The notes beneath the pieces are model-generated. The model was not told the DNA's origin. It saw only the letters and a list, made by a program, of their open reading frames with translations, and made no database searches. The position numbers and the translations under genes were made by a program. 64,000 bases of DNA from Treponema sp. (GTDB lineage: Bacteria > Spirochaetota > Spirochaetia > Treponematales > Breznakiellaceae): NCBI GenBank assembly GCA_031265845.1, contig JAISCC010000105.1, forward strand, positions 1 through 64,000, in the 5' to 3' direction. This document shows positions 43,683 through 52,258 of the stretch, one piece after another. Within the stretch, counting starts at the first letter, position 1. Each line of letters opens with the position of its first letter.

Positions 43683-44864
43683 ATGCATCCGGTTTTTAAG
43701 CTTAAAAATCAAGTGAAACACTACGCATGGGGTTCGCCGGATTGGATTCCTGAACTGCTCGGAGAAAAAAATCCTGATAAAAAGCCCTATGCCGAATTGT
43801 GGATGGGCGTTCACCGGGACGGGCAGTCCCAGACCGAATATAATGGAGAAAAAATAAGCCTTGCGGAGCTTATAGAACAGGACGCCGCATTGTATCTTGG
43901 CAAGGTGTCAGCAGGCGCCGCCCTTCCGTTTCTGTTCAAAATGCTTGCCGCGGACAAGCCGCTTTCCATACAGGCCCATCCCAGCCTCGAACAGGCGCGA
44001 GCCGGTTTTGAGCGGGAAAACAGCGCGGGCGTTCCGCTTGACGCGCCTGAGCGAAACTACAAGGACGCCAACCATAAACCGGAGATTATTTGCGCCCTTA
44101 CGCCCTTTAAGGCGATGGCGGGCTTTAGGGAAATCAATGAAATCCGCGTTCTATTTGACGCCTTTGGTATGGAAAGCCTCTCCTGTGTGAAAGCGGCGCT
44201 TGATTCGGGATTGGAGGCGTTTTTACAGGCGTTGTTCGCGCTTTCGCCGGAAATCAGGCGGCGCGTAAGCGATCACGCCGCAACACAGATGCGGCGGCTC
44301 ATTGAGTCGCACCCCCAATACCGTGAAGTGTGGGAGACGACGGCCTCTTTTGCGAAGCAATACCCATCGGATCCGGCGGCGCTTTCGCCTTTATATCTGA
44401 ACCTTGTTTTTCTTGAAAAAGGCGACGCCATGTTTCTGCCCGCAGGGGTGTTGCATGCCTACATTCGAGGGCTTGGCGTGGAACTTATGGCGAATTCGGA
44501 CAATGTACTGCGCGGCGGGCTTACACCCAAATGCATTGACTTGCGGGAATTGTTTCATATACTCACCTTCTCGGCGTTTAAACCTGAAATTTTGCATCCC
44601 AATCCTTCAAAATATCCCGTGAAATGCAAAGAATTCTCGCTTTCCGTTATGTGCGATCAAGGCGTTTGGGTGGAAGACGGTCCCGCAATCCTCGTCGTTA
44701 CGCAGGGAGAAGTTGGCGTTGTTTCTGTAGATGAAAAAAATAATGAAAACAGTGAAACAAGATTGAAACAGGGGGAAAGCGCTTTCATTGCCGCTGGCAA
44801 CGCGGGAAAACTTTCGTTAAGCGGAAATTTCGTCTTATATATTGCGGCGATTGGGTATATATGA
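43683..44864 (+). CDS. manA: Mannose-6-phosphate isomerase, class I
   Basis: Interconverts fructose-6-phosphate and mannose-6-phosphate. A 393-aa zinc cupin enzyme with KNQVKHYAWGSPDWIPELLG at the N terminus, the zinc-site SIQAHPSLEQA and DANHKPEIICALTPF, and FLPAGVLHAYIRGLGVELMA near the C terminus. It can supply the mannose branch that ends in GDP-mannose for the perosamine/rhamnose locus at 55-60 kb, though manB and manC are not in this window. It is the last gene of the tight infC-manA series. Confidence 0.95.
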   Translation: MHPVFKLKNQVKHYAWGSPDWIPELLGEKNPDKKPYAELWMGVHRDGQSQTEYNGEKISLAELIEQDAALYLGKVSAGAALPFLFKMLAADKPLSIQAHPSLEQARAGFERENSAGVPLDAPERNYKDANHKPEIICALTPFKAMAGFREINEIRVLFDAFGMESLSCVKAALDSGLEAFLQALFALSPEIRRRVSDHAATQMRRLIESHPQYREVWETTASFAKQYPSDPAALSPLYLNLVFLEKGDAMFLPAGVLHAYIRGLGVELMANSDNVLRGGLTPKCIDLRELFHILTFSAFKPEILHPNPSKYPVKCKEFSLSVMCDQGVWVEDGPAILVVTQGEVGVVSVDEKNNENSETRLKQGESAFIAAGNAGKLSLSGNFVLYIAAIGYI

Positions 44865-44899
44865 TATACTGTTCTCCATAGAGTTTGTGAAATGTCTCA

Positions 44900-45373
44900 A
44901 TGGAAAATGAGCGGATGAAGATTTTTGTGGATGCGGATTCCTGTCCTCGAGCGGCGCGAGAATTGGTGTTGAGAGCGGCGCGGAAACGGCGTATAGAGGC
45001 GGTTTTTGCGGCGAATAGACGGATACCGGGTGTTGAAGGCGGTTATGCCGTCATGGAAGTGTGTCCGGTCGGGGAAGGCGCGGCGGACGACCGGATTGTG
45101 GATCTGGCGCGGCGGGGCGATCTGGCGGTTACGCGGGATATTCCGCTTGCCGTGCGGCTTGTTGAACACGGCGTCGCGGTGCTGGACGACCGGGGCAGAG
45201 CGTATACCGGCGAAAACATCAGACAGTGGCTTTCCATACGAAATTTTATGGTGGAGCTTGCCGGAAATGGGCTTGGCGTGGAGCGCTCCGCTCATTACGG
45301 CAAGAAGGAACTCAAAGCTTTCGCCGATAACTTTGATAGAATGGTAACAATCTCTTTGAAAGGGGCGTTATGA
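44900..45373 (+). CDS. YaiI/YqxD-family (UPF0178, DUF188) protein
   Basis: A 157-aa protein of the DUF188 family, which has a PIN-like fold. The N terminus KIFVDADSCPRAARELVLRA and the block DDRIVDLARRGDLAVTRDIP plus VLDDRGRAYTGENI match the family. Its biochemical role is unsettled. The start may be the first ATG (44900) or the second (44915, MKIFVDADSCP); neither has a strong ribosome site. It overlaps the following lipoprotein by 4 bp (ATGA). Confidence 0.88.
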   Translation: MENERMKIFVDADSCPRAARELVLRAARKRRIEAVFAANRRIPGVEGGYAVMEVCPVGEGAADDRIVDLARRGDLAVTRDIPLAVRLVEHGVAVLDDRGRAYTGENIRQWLSIRNFMVELAGNGLGVERSAHYGKKELKAFADNFDRMVTISLKGAL

Positions 45374-45744
45374 AAAAGTATAGTCTGATGAGCCTTTTTC
45401 TTATTTCCGGCGTGATTATGCTCTTTGCTGGTTGCGCTGGCTCTGTCAGCGGCTCTGCCGCCAACAATATAAGCGTATATGATCTCTCATACCCTGACGC
45501 GCAACAATGCCTTTTGATTATTCCCCGGCAGATAACTGTGGTTGCCATAGACGGCGACACGGTTCAATGGAATTGGAACAACATTGAAACGCGAGTCAAA
45601 ATTCCTTCCGGCTCGCATGTTTTGTCTGTAAAAAGGAAAAAAGAAACTGTTGACATCATGTTCGACTTTATGCAGGGCGTCTTTTATACATTTAATACAA
45701 AAAGCGGCGCTGTGGCGATAGTTGAGACGGCTAAAGCGCAATGA
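45370..45744 (+). CDS. Small lipoprotein
   Basis: A 124-aa protein with a lipoprotein signal ending at the lipobox LFAGC. The mature part (about 103 residues) includes VVAIDGDTVQWNWNNIETRV and PSGSHVLSVKRKKETVDIMF, a short beta-rich pattern like the PEGA-like or surface-anchored domains that report on small envelope proteins. The start overlaps the DUF188 gene stop. No function can be assigned. Confidence 0.75.
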   Translation: MKKYSLMSLFLISGVIMLFAGCAGSVSGSAANNISVYDLSYPDAQQCLLIIPRQITVVAIDGDTVQWNWNNIETRVKIPSGSHVLSVKRKKETVDIMFDFMQGVFYTFNTKSGAVAIVETAKAQ

Positions 45745-45868
45745 TTTCCACCTTGAGACGCGGAAGGCGCGATGTTGCGCGGCTTCATAGCCGGACAATT
45801 GTATTGGCAAGAAATTCACCCTAAAGGGCGGGATAGTAAACCAGACTTTGCGAATAAAGGAGAAGCGT

Positions 45869-47590
45869 ATGAAAATTCTGAAAAGACCGGTTCTTTTTTC
45901 TGTGTGTCTTTTGTGTTTTTTGTTTCTTATCTGCTCCTCCTGCGCGTCAACAAAAAAAAACGCTGAAATATCCGGCGATAAACTGGTAAAACCAACGGCG
46001 CTTTCTGCGGGCGAGGGAGAAGCCGAGATACTCATAATATGGCGTGGCGACGCTGAGAAGAATAAAACGTCTTACCCACTTGCGGTTATTATGGATTGGT
46101 ACGAGTCCGATGACGCGATGAATGCGGGAGACGGTGAGAAAGGGCGGCTTGTGGCTCAGATCGATAGGGGAAAATCAGAAAAAATCATCGTGAAAAACGG
46201 AGTGGCCGTCCTGCATCTTGCCGGAAGCGTGTACAATGCCGCAAACAATACGTGGAGCGCTGTAGAATCCGCAAAAGTGAAAAATTTTCCATCCTCAAAG
46301 CTCGTGCCGATTGCGCTGGAAAATAATGCCATAGGAGGAACGACCGTTGTAACGCATCCCTTGAGCAACATCATCACTATAGAGGCGCTGGACGCGGGTC
46401 TGGACTGGTATCCCGTGAATGTAAAAAAAGCCTCGCTTCCAGTTCGTGAAGATTCGCCAGCCCTTGAGGGGGATGCGGATCGGCGCGTTCAAGCCGGCGG
46501 AGAGGCGGCGGTTGAAACCAGATACAATGTCGCCGTAGAGAATCAGCCGACAGGGCCGTTTGGTATGAGCGAACTCGAACAAATGACGCAAAATGGGCGG
46601 TTGACAAAGGAGAGCCTTGTCTGGAGGGAAGGATTATCCCGGTGGGAATCCGCCGGAAATATACCGGAACTCGCGCGCCTGTTTCAAACGGCGCCGGTTT
46701 CTTCACAGCCCGCTGAAACGCAACAAGCGCAGCCCCGGTACAGCGCGGCGTTCAATGGCATTTCGTCTGGACCATATACATTGGAAGAACTCAAGTCGTT
46801 CGCTGAAAAGGGACAGTTGACGAGGGAGACTCAGATATGGAAGGAAGATTCTTCACAGTGGGCCGCCGCAAGCTCCATCCCCGAAGTCGCCGCATTGATT
46901 CCGCAGATCCCGCAGACTCAATCGCCGGCGCAGGGACTCCAGCAGGATGACTCTTCGGCGGGTAAATTTTTCATTTTGATAGACGGGCAGCCGTCTGGTC
47001 CTCTGTCTATTGACAGCCTCAAGCGACAAATAGAAAAAAGGCAGCTTGCCCGTAGCAGCCTCGTATGGAGGGAAGGATTGCAACAATGGGTCGCCGCCGA
47101 AATCATCCCGGAATTAGCGAGCATATTTCCGGTTATACCGCCGCCCCCGCCGCCCCAAAATACCCATTCGTCCATGCCGTACTATATTGCGATAAACGGG
47201 TATCCTGACGGGCCGTACACCATGGACGAACTCAGACAAAAACTTCGGAACGGACAGATCGGACAGCGCACCCTTATATGGAAAGAAGATATGCCTCAAT
47301 GGGCGGCGATGAGCGCCATACCGGAATTTGGCTCTCTGTTTACGGCCACAAAGCCTGCGCCAAGCGCCCCTGCGCCTCAAGAGCCTCCACAACAAGAGCT
47401 TCCGCAACAGTTGGCGCAGGTCAAGTACCATGTCGCCGTAAACGGTCTGTCCACCGGACCCTTTGTCATTGAAGAACTCAAACAAAAGGTTCAGTCCGGG
47501 CAGTTGACGAGAACGACGCAGGTGTGGAAATCAGGTATGACGCAATGGGCGCCGGCAGGAGCCATCGCTGAGTTGCAATCGCTGTTCTAG
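45869..47590 (+). CDS. Lipoprotein with five GYF_2 domains
   Basis: A 573-aa lipoprotein from MKILKRPVLF, with AAAGGAG just upstream and a lipobox near LICSSC. Residues ~35-190 form an unassigned domain. Then five GYF_2 domains of about 50-60 residues follow, each with the pattern GP(F/Y/L), an E-L motif, and VWREG or IWKED followed by W and IPEL: around 215-275, 290-345, 365-420, 435-490 and 515-570. Pro/Gln-rich linkers separate them. GYF_2 domains usually bind proline-rich partners. An extracytoplasmic string of five is unusual and suggests a binding scaffold at the cell surface or periplasm. Confidence 0.85.
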   Translation: MKILKRPVLFSVCLLCFLFLICSSCASTKKNAEISGDKLVKPTALSAGEGEAEILIIWRGDAEKNKTSYPLAVIMDWYESDDAMNAGDGEKGRLVAQIDRGKSEKIIVKNGVAVLHLAGSVYNAANNTWSAVESAKVKNFPSSKLVPIALENNAIGGTTVVTHPLSNIITIEALDAGLDWYPVNVKKASLPVREDSPALEGDADRRVQAGGEAAVETRYNVAVENQPTGPFGMSELEQMTQNGRLTKESLVWREGLSRWESAGNIPELARLFQTAPVSSQPAETQQAQPRYSAAFNGISSGPYTLEELKSFAEKGQLTRETQIWKEDSSQWAAASSIPEVAALIPQIPQTQSPAQGLQQDDSSAGKFFILIDGQPSGPLSIDSLKRQIEKRQLARSSLVWREGLQQWVAAEIIPELASIFPVIPPPPPPQNTHSSMPYYIAINGYPDGPYTMDELRQKLRNGQIGQRTLIWKEDMPQWAAMSAIPEFGSLFTATKPAPSAPAPQEPPQQELPQQLAQVKYHVAVNGLSTGPFVIEELKQKVQSGQLTRTTQVWKSGMTQWAPAGAIAELQSLF

Positions 47591-47617
47591 TGTTTTAAGG
47601 AAGAAATTACAGAAATT

Positions 47618-47646
47618 GCAATCCGGCGTTTTTGCGCCGCGATTGC
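47618..47646. terminator. Hairpin after the GYF_2 gene
   Basis: GCAATC-CGGCG, a TTTTTG loop, then CGCCG-CGATTGC: a stem of about 11 bp with one bulge. It lies 28 bp after the stop but lacks a T-tract, so it is either a weak terminator or a processing site. Confidence 0.45.
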
Positions 47647-47667
47647 GTTGCGGATATCGCGTTAAGT

Positions 47668-47709
47668 TTTTTCAAAATCTGCCGCCCTATGAGGGCGCGT
47701 TTTGAAAAA
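47668..47709. repeat. Nested palindrome, TTCAAAA/TTTTGAA family
   Basis: Outer arms TTTTTCAAAA/TTTTGAAAAA enclose CGCCCT-ATG-AGGGCG. It has the same plan as 32279-32321 but a different inner stem. It lies between the GYF_2 lipoprotein and tRNA-Leu, whose 3' ends converge, so it could stop transcription from either side. Confidence 0.55.
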
Positions 47710-47742
47710 TTTGTAAAATTTGAAAAAATGACGTGTTGTTTA

Positions 47743-47825
47743 TGCCGAGGACGGGAGTTGAACCCGTACCCTCTTGCGAGGAGGGGATTTTAAGTCCCCG
47801 GTGTCTACCATTCCACCACCTCGGC
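47743..47825 (-). tRNA. tRNA-Leu (TAA)
   Basis: On the minus strand the acceptor GCCGAGG/CCTCGGC, anticodon stem GGGGA/TCCCC around CTTAAAA (anticodon TAA, reads UUA), a long variable arm CCTCGCAAGAGG and T arm CGGGTTCAACTCCCG mark a class II tRNA-Leu. Confidence 0.95.
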
Positions 47826-47834
47826 GACAACATA

Positions 47835-47863
47835 ATAATACTTAAAAAAAGAAATCCGGTCAA
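47835..47863 (-). promoter_or_regulatory. tRNA-Leu promoter
   Basis: Minus strand TTGACC, 17 bp, TATTAT, 10 bp before the tRNA. On the plus strand a TATAAT at 47891-47896 may belong to a promoter for the esterase gene, but no good -35 box accompanies it. Confidence 0.65.
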
Positions 47864-47902
47864 GGGCTTCTACGTTCATTTATTTTATACTATAATGAGC
47901 TT

Positions 47903-47934
47903 CCCCGCCTTGAAGGATGCGCCCGAAGGCGGGG
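47903..47934. repeat. Perfect 9-bp inverted repeat CCCCGCCTT/AAGGCGGGG
   Basis: It lies in the leader of the sialate O-acetylesterase-like gene with a 14-nt loop, about 90 bp before the start. It may fold in RNA and affect translation or be a small mobile repeat. Confidence 0.5.
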
Positions 47935-48025
47935 ACGGCTTGCAAGCGGTATATATTGTACGAAGTTCGGCGAATAGCAAGTTCGTTCCGCGTACATAAA
48001 GCGCAACAGTATATAAGAGGTGTTT

Positions 48026-49564
48026 ATGGCAAATTTACAAACCGCTCCTATCTTCTCAGACAATATGGTGGTGCAGCGAGATGTGGATGTTCCGGTGTGG
48101 GGAACGGGCGTTGAGGGGAAGACCGTTATGGTGAGTTTCGGCAATGGCGAAGTTGCGGGCAAATCCCAGTCGGTTGTGCGCAACGGGGAATGGCGGTGTT
48201 TTCTTCCGCCGCAAAACGCGGGCGTCGCGGGCAGTCTGCGCGTGTCGGATGGAAGCGATGAAATCTGTTTCAAAAACGTCATAGCGGGTGATGTATGGCT
48301 TGCGGGCGGGCAGAGCAACATGGAGCTTGAATTGCAAAACTGTCTGAACGGCAAGGACGAGCTTGCCGCATGCGCTAATCCCAATATCCGCATATATCAA
48401 GCCGTAAAACAGGCGGTTGTTGACGAGGGTTTTTTGAAAGCCGAGCGGAACAATGAATGGAAAGAGTGCGCTCCTGACACGGCAGGCGCGATGAGCGCGG
48501 TCGCTTATTTCTTCGCACGCAAGGTCGCGGCAGAGACCAACACGCCTATTGGGATCATCGGTTGCAACTGGGGCGGCACGTCCATAAGTTGTTGGATGAG
48601 CAAGGAACATCTCCAGAAGAGCGGAGCTGGTCAGCAATGCCTTGACGAGTACGCCGCTCTCATTGGAGATAAAACCGACGAGCAGTGGGACGCCGAGATG
48701 GAGGCATATTTCACGGACTGGCGAGCGTGGGACGCCCGTATACAGGCGCGCCGTGCGCTCGATCCCACTGTCGGGTGGGAAACGCTGAACGCCGAGTGCG
48801 GCGAATGTCCGTGGCCCCAGCCCGCCGGCAGAAAAAGTCCTTATTGTCCAACCAACCTGTATCATTCCATGATACGCCGCATCGTTCCCTTCGCCTTAAA
48901 GGGCTTCCTCTACTACCAGGGGGAAGAGGACTGGAGCCGCGCTGGCGACTATGCGGAATTGATGTGGCGCCTCATCGATCAGTGGCGCAAGGATTGGGGC
49001 GATGGCGCTCTGCCCTTCCTTTTTGCGCAGCTTCCCATGTATGCGTCAAAGAGCGAAGTTGACGCGGGTCTTGAAAACAGCAAGGAGTGGTGCGTTATCC
49101 AGGAGAATCAGTACAAAGTGTCGCAATTTGTCGCCAATACGGGCATGGCGGTCATCATCGACTGCGGGGAATTCGACAATATTCACCCGTTTGACAAGCA
49201 GACCGTAGGGTTCAGGCTTGCGTTGCAGGCGCTCAAGAAGGTGTACGGCAGGGATGTGTCCGCCGACGGACCCATTTTCCGCAGAGCCGTGAACGAAGGG
49301 GGAGCCATCCGCGTGTATTTTGCCAACGCCGAGATTGGACTTGAAAGCAGAGGCGCGCTGGAAGGATTTGAGGTCGCGGGTCAAGATGGCGGGTACTACA
49401 AGGCTGACGCGAGGATCGAGGGCGGAACGGTACTTGCTTTTTCGGATGCGGTGGCGATTCCTGTGCGGGTGCGTTATGCGTGGATCAAATGGGGTCCCAC
49501 GCCCCTATACGCGAAGAACGGACTTCCGGCAATGCCATTTAGAAGTTGCGAGGCCGATCTCTGA
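48026..49564 (+). CDS. Sialate O-acetylesterase-like SGNH hydrolase
   Basis: A 512-aa esterase of the SASA family that removes acetyl groups from sialic acids or, in bacteria, often from acetylated plant polysaccharides such as xylan. The catalytic block WLAGGQSNMELELQNC (Ser in GQSNM), GIIGCNWGGTSISCWM, GFLYYQGEEDW and the Asp/His site FDNIHPFDKQTVG are visible. The ATG at 48026 with AAGAGG upstream is preferred over the GTG two codons earlier. It lacks a signal peptide, so it probably acts on imported sugars. The stop overlaps the SulP start (TGATG). Confidence 0.85.
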   Translation: MANLQTAPIFSDNMVVQRDVDVPVWGTGVEGKTVMVSFGNGEVAGKSQSVVRNGEWRCFLPPQNAGVAGSLRVSDGSDEICFKNVIAGDVWLAGGQSNMELELQNCLNGKDELAACANPNIRIYQAVKQAVVDEGFLKAERNNEWKECAPDTAGAMSAVAYFFARKVAAETNTPIGIIGCNWGGTSISCWMSKEHLQKSGAGQQCLDEYAALIGDKTDEQWDAEMEAYFTDWRAWDARIQARRALDPTVGWETLNAECGECPWPQPAGRKSPYCPTNLYHSMIRRIVPFALKGFLYYQGEEDWSRAGDYAELMWRLIDQWRKDWGDGALPFLFAQLPMYASKSEVDAGLENSKEWCVIQENQYKVSQFVANTGMAVIIDCGEFDNIHPFDKQTVGFRLALQALKKVYGRDVSADGPIFRRAVNEGGAIRVYFANAEIGLESRGALEGFEVAGQDGGYYKADARIEGGTVLAFSDAVAIPVRVRYAWIKWGPTPLYAKNGLPAMPFRSCEADL

Positions 49565-51276
49565 TGCGTTTCTCCCCATTCGTCAATGTGAGGGATCTTG
49601 TTCCCCGCGCCGTCGAGTTATTTGCCAAAGGCGGCTATTCGCGGGCGTCTTTTGGGAAAGACTGCCTTGCGGGGCTTATGGTGGGCGTAGTCGCCATGCC
49701 GCTCGCCATGGCGTTCAGCATATCGGCGGGCGGAACGCCGGCTCAAGGCTTGTACACCAGCATCATCGCGGGTTTTTGCGTGAGCGCGTTTGGCGGCAGC
49801 CGCTTCCAAATAGCGGGACCGACCGGCGCGTTTGTGGTCATCATCTTCGGCGTAACAGCGAGGCATGGCATGGAAGGGCTTGTCGCCGCTTCGGTACTTG
49901 CCGGACTCATGCTTGTCGCTATGGGGTTGTGCGGACTCGGCAAATTCATCACATACATACCATATCCGGTTACGACCGGTTTCACCGCCGGCATCGGCGT
50001 ACTGATCTTTTCTCAGCAGGTGAAAGATTTTTTCGGCATGACGATAGAGAAAAGCTCGCCTGAATTTTTTGAGGAATGGGTTCAATACATTAAGGCGATT
50101 CCTACGGTTGATTTCGCCACCCTTGCGGTAGGACTCGGCGCCATTGCGATTATCGCGCTGTTGCGCGTCTTTGCGCCCCATGTTCCGGGCGCGGTTGTGA
50201 GCGCGCTGACACTCACCGTTGTGTGCGCGGTCTTCAAAGCGCCGGTTGAAACCATTCAAACCCGTTTCGGCGGCATACCGTCAAGTTTGGCGCTTCCGCG
50301 CCTGCCGCTCATCACATGGGAAGTGGCGCGAGACGTGTTTCCAGACGCCTTTACCATCGCGTTGCTTGCCGCAATCGAGTCCCTGCTCTCCGCCGTGGTC
50401 GCCGACGGCATGACCGGCGACCGGCACAACTCCAACACCGAGCTTGTCGCGCAGGGCGTAGGCAACATCGCTTCGGTCATCTTCGGCGGCATACCGGCGA
50501 CCGGAGCGATTGCCCGTACCGCGACAAACATCAAATCCGGCGCGACAAGCCCGGTGTCAGGCGTCGTACACTCAGCCGTACTTGTGCTGTTCGTACTTTT
50601 TCTCGCGCCGGTTGCGTCCACGATTCCGCTTGCCTGCCTTTCCGCAACGCTGATGATCGTTTCATGGGACATGAGCGACATTCCTCGCGTCATCCGCATC
50701 ATAAAAACCGCGCCGAAAAGCGACGCAAGCGTGCTTATAGCGACATTCATCCTTACTATCGCGGTTGATCTGACATTCGCGGTTGAAGTGGGTGTGATTC
50801 TTGCGATTTTCCTGTTCCTGCGCCGCATGATCGAGGTGGGCGGCATAAAAAGCGCGAACAGCGATCTGATCATGGAATTGGCTTACGGAGACATCGACAA
50901 CCAGCGTGTGGACGCCGATTCGATACGGGCGTTGCATCAAAATGACGTTGAGGTGTACGAAATAACCGGGCCATTCTTCTTCGGAGTCGCGGACATGTTG
51001 CAAAACACCCTGCGTCATGTCTCAAAATCGCCCAAAGCCATTATCCTGCGCATGAAAGATGTTCCCGCCATTGATTCAACGGGCGTCACCGCGCTTGAAT
51101 CCTTCCTCGCCCAGTGCAGGCGCCGGAAAATAACGCTTATTCTCGCCGAAATAAAAGAGCAGCCGAAAAGCGCGCTTGAGAAAACCGGCTTCATAGCGGA
51201 TATGGGAGAGGAAAACATCATTTCCACGCTTAATGAGGCGATGATTCAAGCAGGAAAAAAGGGGCGCGATGAATAA
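49564..51276 (+). CDS. SulP-family anion transporter
   Basis: A 570-aa SLC26/SulP transporter. It has about 10-12 membrane segments, with GLMVGVVAMPLAMAFSISAG and the FQIAGPTGAFVVII motif, then GTATGAIARTATNIKSGATS-like sequence near residue 320 (PATGAIARTATNIKSGATSP), and a C-terminal STAS domain (~440-560) containing DVPAIDSTGVTALESF. These carriers move sulfate, bicarbonate or dicarboxylates; the cargo is not evident. The start at 49564 overlaps the esterase stop and removes six track residues. An AzlD-like gene overlaps its 3' end by 8 bp. Confidence 0.9.
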   Translation: MRFSPFVNVRDLVPRAVELFAKGGYSRASFGKDCLAGLMVGVVAMPLAMAFSISAGGTPAQGLYTSIIAGFCVSAFGGSRFQIAGPTGAFVVIIFGVTARHGMEGLVAASVLAGLMLVAMGLCGLGKFITYIPYPVTTGFTAGIGVLIFSQQVKDFFGMTIEKSSPEFFEEWVQYIKAIPTVDFATLAVGLGAIAIIALLRVFAPHVPGAVVSALTLTVVCAVFKAPVETIQTRFGGIPSSLALPRLPLITWEVARDVFPDAFTIALLAAIESLLSAVVADGMTGDRHNSNTELVAQGVGNIASVIFGGIPATGAIARTATNIKSGATSPVSGVVHSAVLVLFVLFLAPVASTIPLACLSATLMIVSWDMSDIPRVIRIIKTAPKSDASVLIATFILTIAVDLTFAVEVGVILAIFLFLRRMIEVGGIKSANSDLIMELAYGDIDNQRVDADSIRALHQNDVEVYEITGPFFFGVADMLQNTLRHVSKSPKAIILRMKDVPAIDSTGVTALESFLAQCRRRKITLILAEIKEQPKSALEKTGFIADMGEENIISTLNEAMIQAGKKGRDE

Positions 51277-51685
51277 CGGCGCACTCAGCGGCGCAAGCGG
51301 CGTGAGCGTCGGAAAAGCCGTGGTTTTAACCGTTGTTATGGGGGCGGCCATCTTTTTTTGCCGGGCGTTCCCGTTTCTAATCTTGCGGGACAAGACGAAA
51401 GGCGTCAAGGACAAGCCGTCATTCGCCGCGTTCCTCGCCTTTGTTGAGAAGGTTGCGCCGCCGGTCGCCATGACCGCGCTCGCTTTCAACGCGCTCGCCT
51501 CTCCGGTGAAAGACGCCGTATTGGAACATCGCGTCGGCGACATCGCCGGAATCCTCTGCGCGTGTCTGCCGCTTGTCGCGGGCGCGGCGTTTACCGCCGC
51601 CTCGTATGTATGGAAGCGCAACACGCTCATCAGCATATTCGGCGGAACCATTCTGTATATGGCGCTTGGGAAGATGATCGGGTAG
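51269..51685 (+). CDS. AzlD-like small membrane protein
   Basis: A 138-aa protein with four hydrophobic segments that resembles AzlD (PF05437), the small subunit of the AzlCD branched-chain amino acid exporter: AIFFCRAFPFLILRDK near the N terminus, then FLAFVEKVAPPVAMTALAFN and VWKRNTLISIFGGTILYMAL. The large subunit AzlC is not adjacent. It overlaps sulP by 8 bp, so it is translationally coupled to an anion transporter instead. Either AzlC is elsewhere or this protein has been recruited to another partner. Confidence 0.65.
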   Translation: MNNGALSGASGVSVGKAVVLTVVMGAAIFFCRAFPFLILRDKTKGVKDKPSFAAFLAFVEKVAPPVAMTALAFNALASPVKDAVLEHRVGDIAGILCACLPLVAGAAFTAASYVWKRNTLISIFGGTILYMALGKMIG

Positions 51686-51840
51686 CCGCGCAAGCCGAGG
51701 CTTTCCCGTTGCGGCTCAAACCGGCTTGCTGGCATGTCAACAAAACCTTTTGGACGCCGTTCCGTGTTCAAGCCCGAAGGGAATAATCTGGCGTTTGCGG
51801 CGAAATGCAATCACATTTTTTTGATTTTTTTTGAGAAATA

Positions 51841-51869
51841 TTGACTTTTCAAAAAACATGCGGTATAGT
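51841..51869 (+). promoter_or_regulatory. Promoter of the poly-C leader and FN3 lipoprotein
   Basis: TTGACT, 17 bp, TATAGT. Transcription would start near 51876, 85 bases before the leader ORF and 383 before the lipoprotein. The 51686-51840 stretch before it holds no feature that I can support. Confidence 0.7.
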
Positions 51870-51960
51870 ATTAGTCATAAAATTGTTGTGAAAGAAGCCG
51901 ATCCATGTTTGGAAGCTGGCGCGGCGGCTTTTCAACGATTTCTTAATAAGGAGGAAACGA

Positions 51961-52041
51961 ATGGTTTACAAAAAAGCGCATAGCCTAAAGAATAGAGCGC
52001 AAACAGTGGAAAAAATTGCCCCCCCCCCCCCCCATGTTTAA
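51961..52041 (+). CDS. Leader ORF carrying a 15-C tract
   Basis: A strong AAGGAGG site precedes an ATG that opens a 26-codon ORF: MVYKKAHSLKNRAQTVEKIA, four Pro from the C tract, His-Val, stop. It is too short for the ORF track. With 16 (or 13) C residues the reading frame would instead stay open for 77 codons beyond the tract and stop at a TGA that overlaps the lipoprotein ATG at 52259 (ATGA). In the sequenced state it is a short peptide. Whether it is translated is unproven, but promoter, ribosome site and start are all good. Confidence 0.5.
   Translation: MVYKKAHSLKNRAQTVEKIAPPPPHV
52019..52033. repeat. 15-base C homopolymer in the leader ORF
   Basis: Fifteen consecutive C residues, same length as the tract in the MtlR-like gene and like it followed by AT. 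It lies 225 bp upstream of the FN3 lipoprotein start. Confidence 0.9.
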
Positions 52042-52258
52042 TTACGCCTGAACTTCTTGAGCATTATCTTATATACAAATATTTACATGCAACCGCTTTT
52101 TTAGACGGTTCCGTCTCCTTTTTGCGCCCTGAAACGGGGGCTTTCTCTCAGTCTGCCCCGCGCCCCAAGCGCGTTGCGGAATGCGGATTGTCCGCATCCA
52201 TATATTTTACGGGAGTCTCGCCCATGCGCGGCTCCCCCATTAAAAGGAGAGGAACTTT

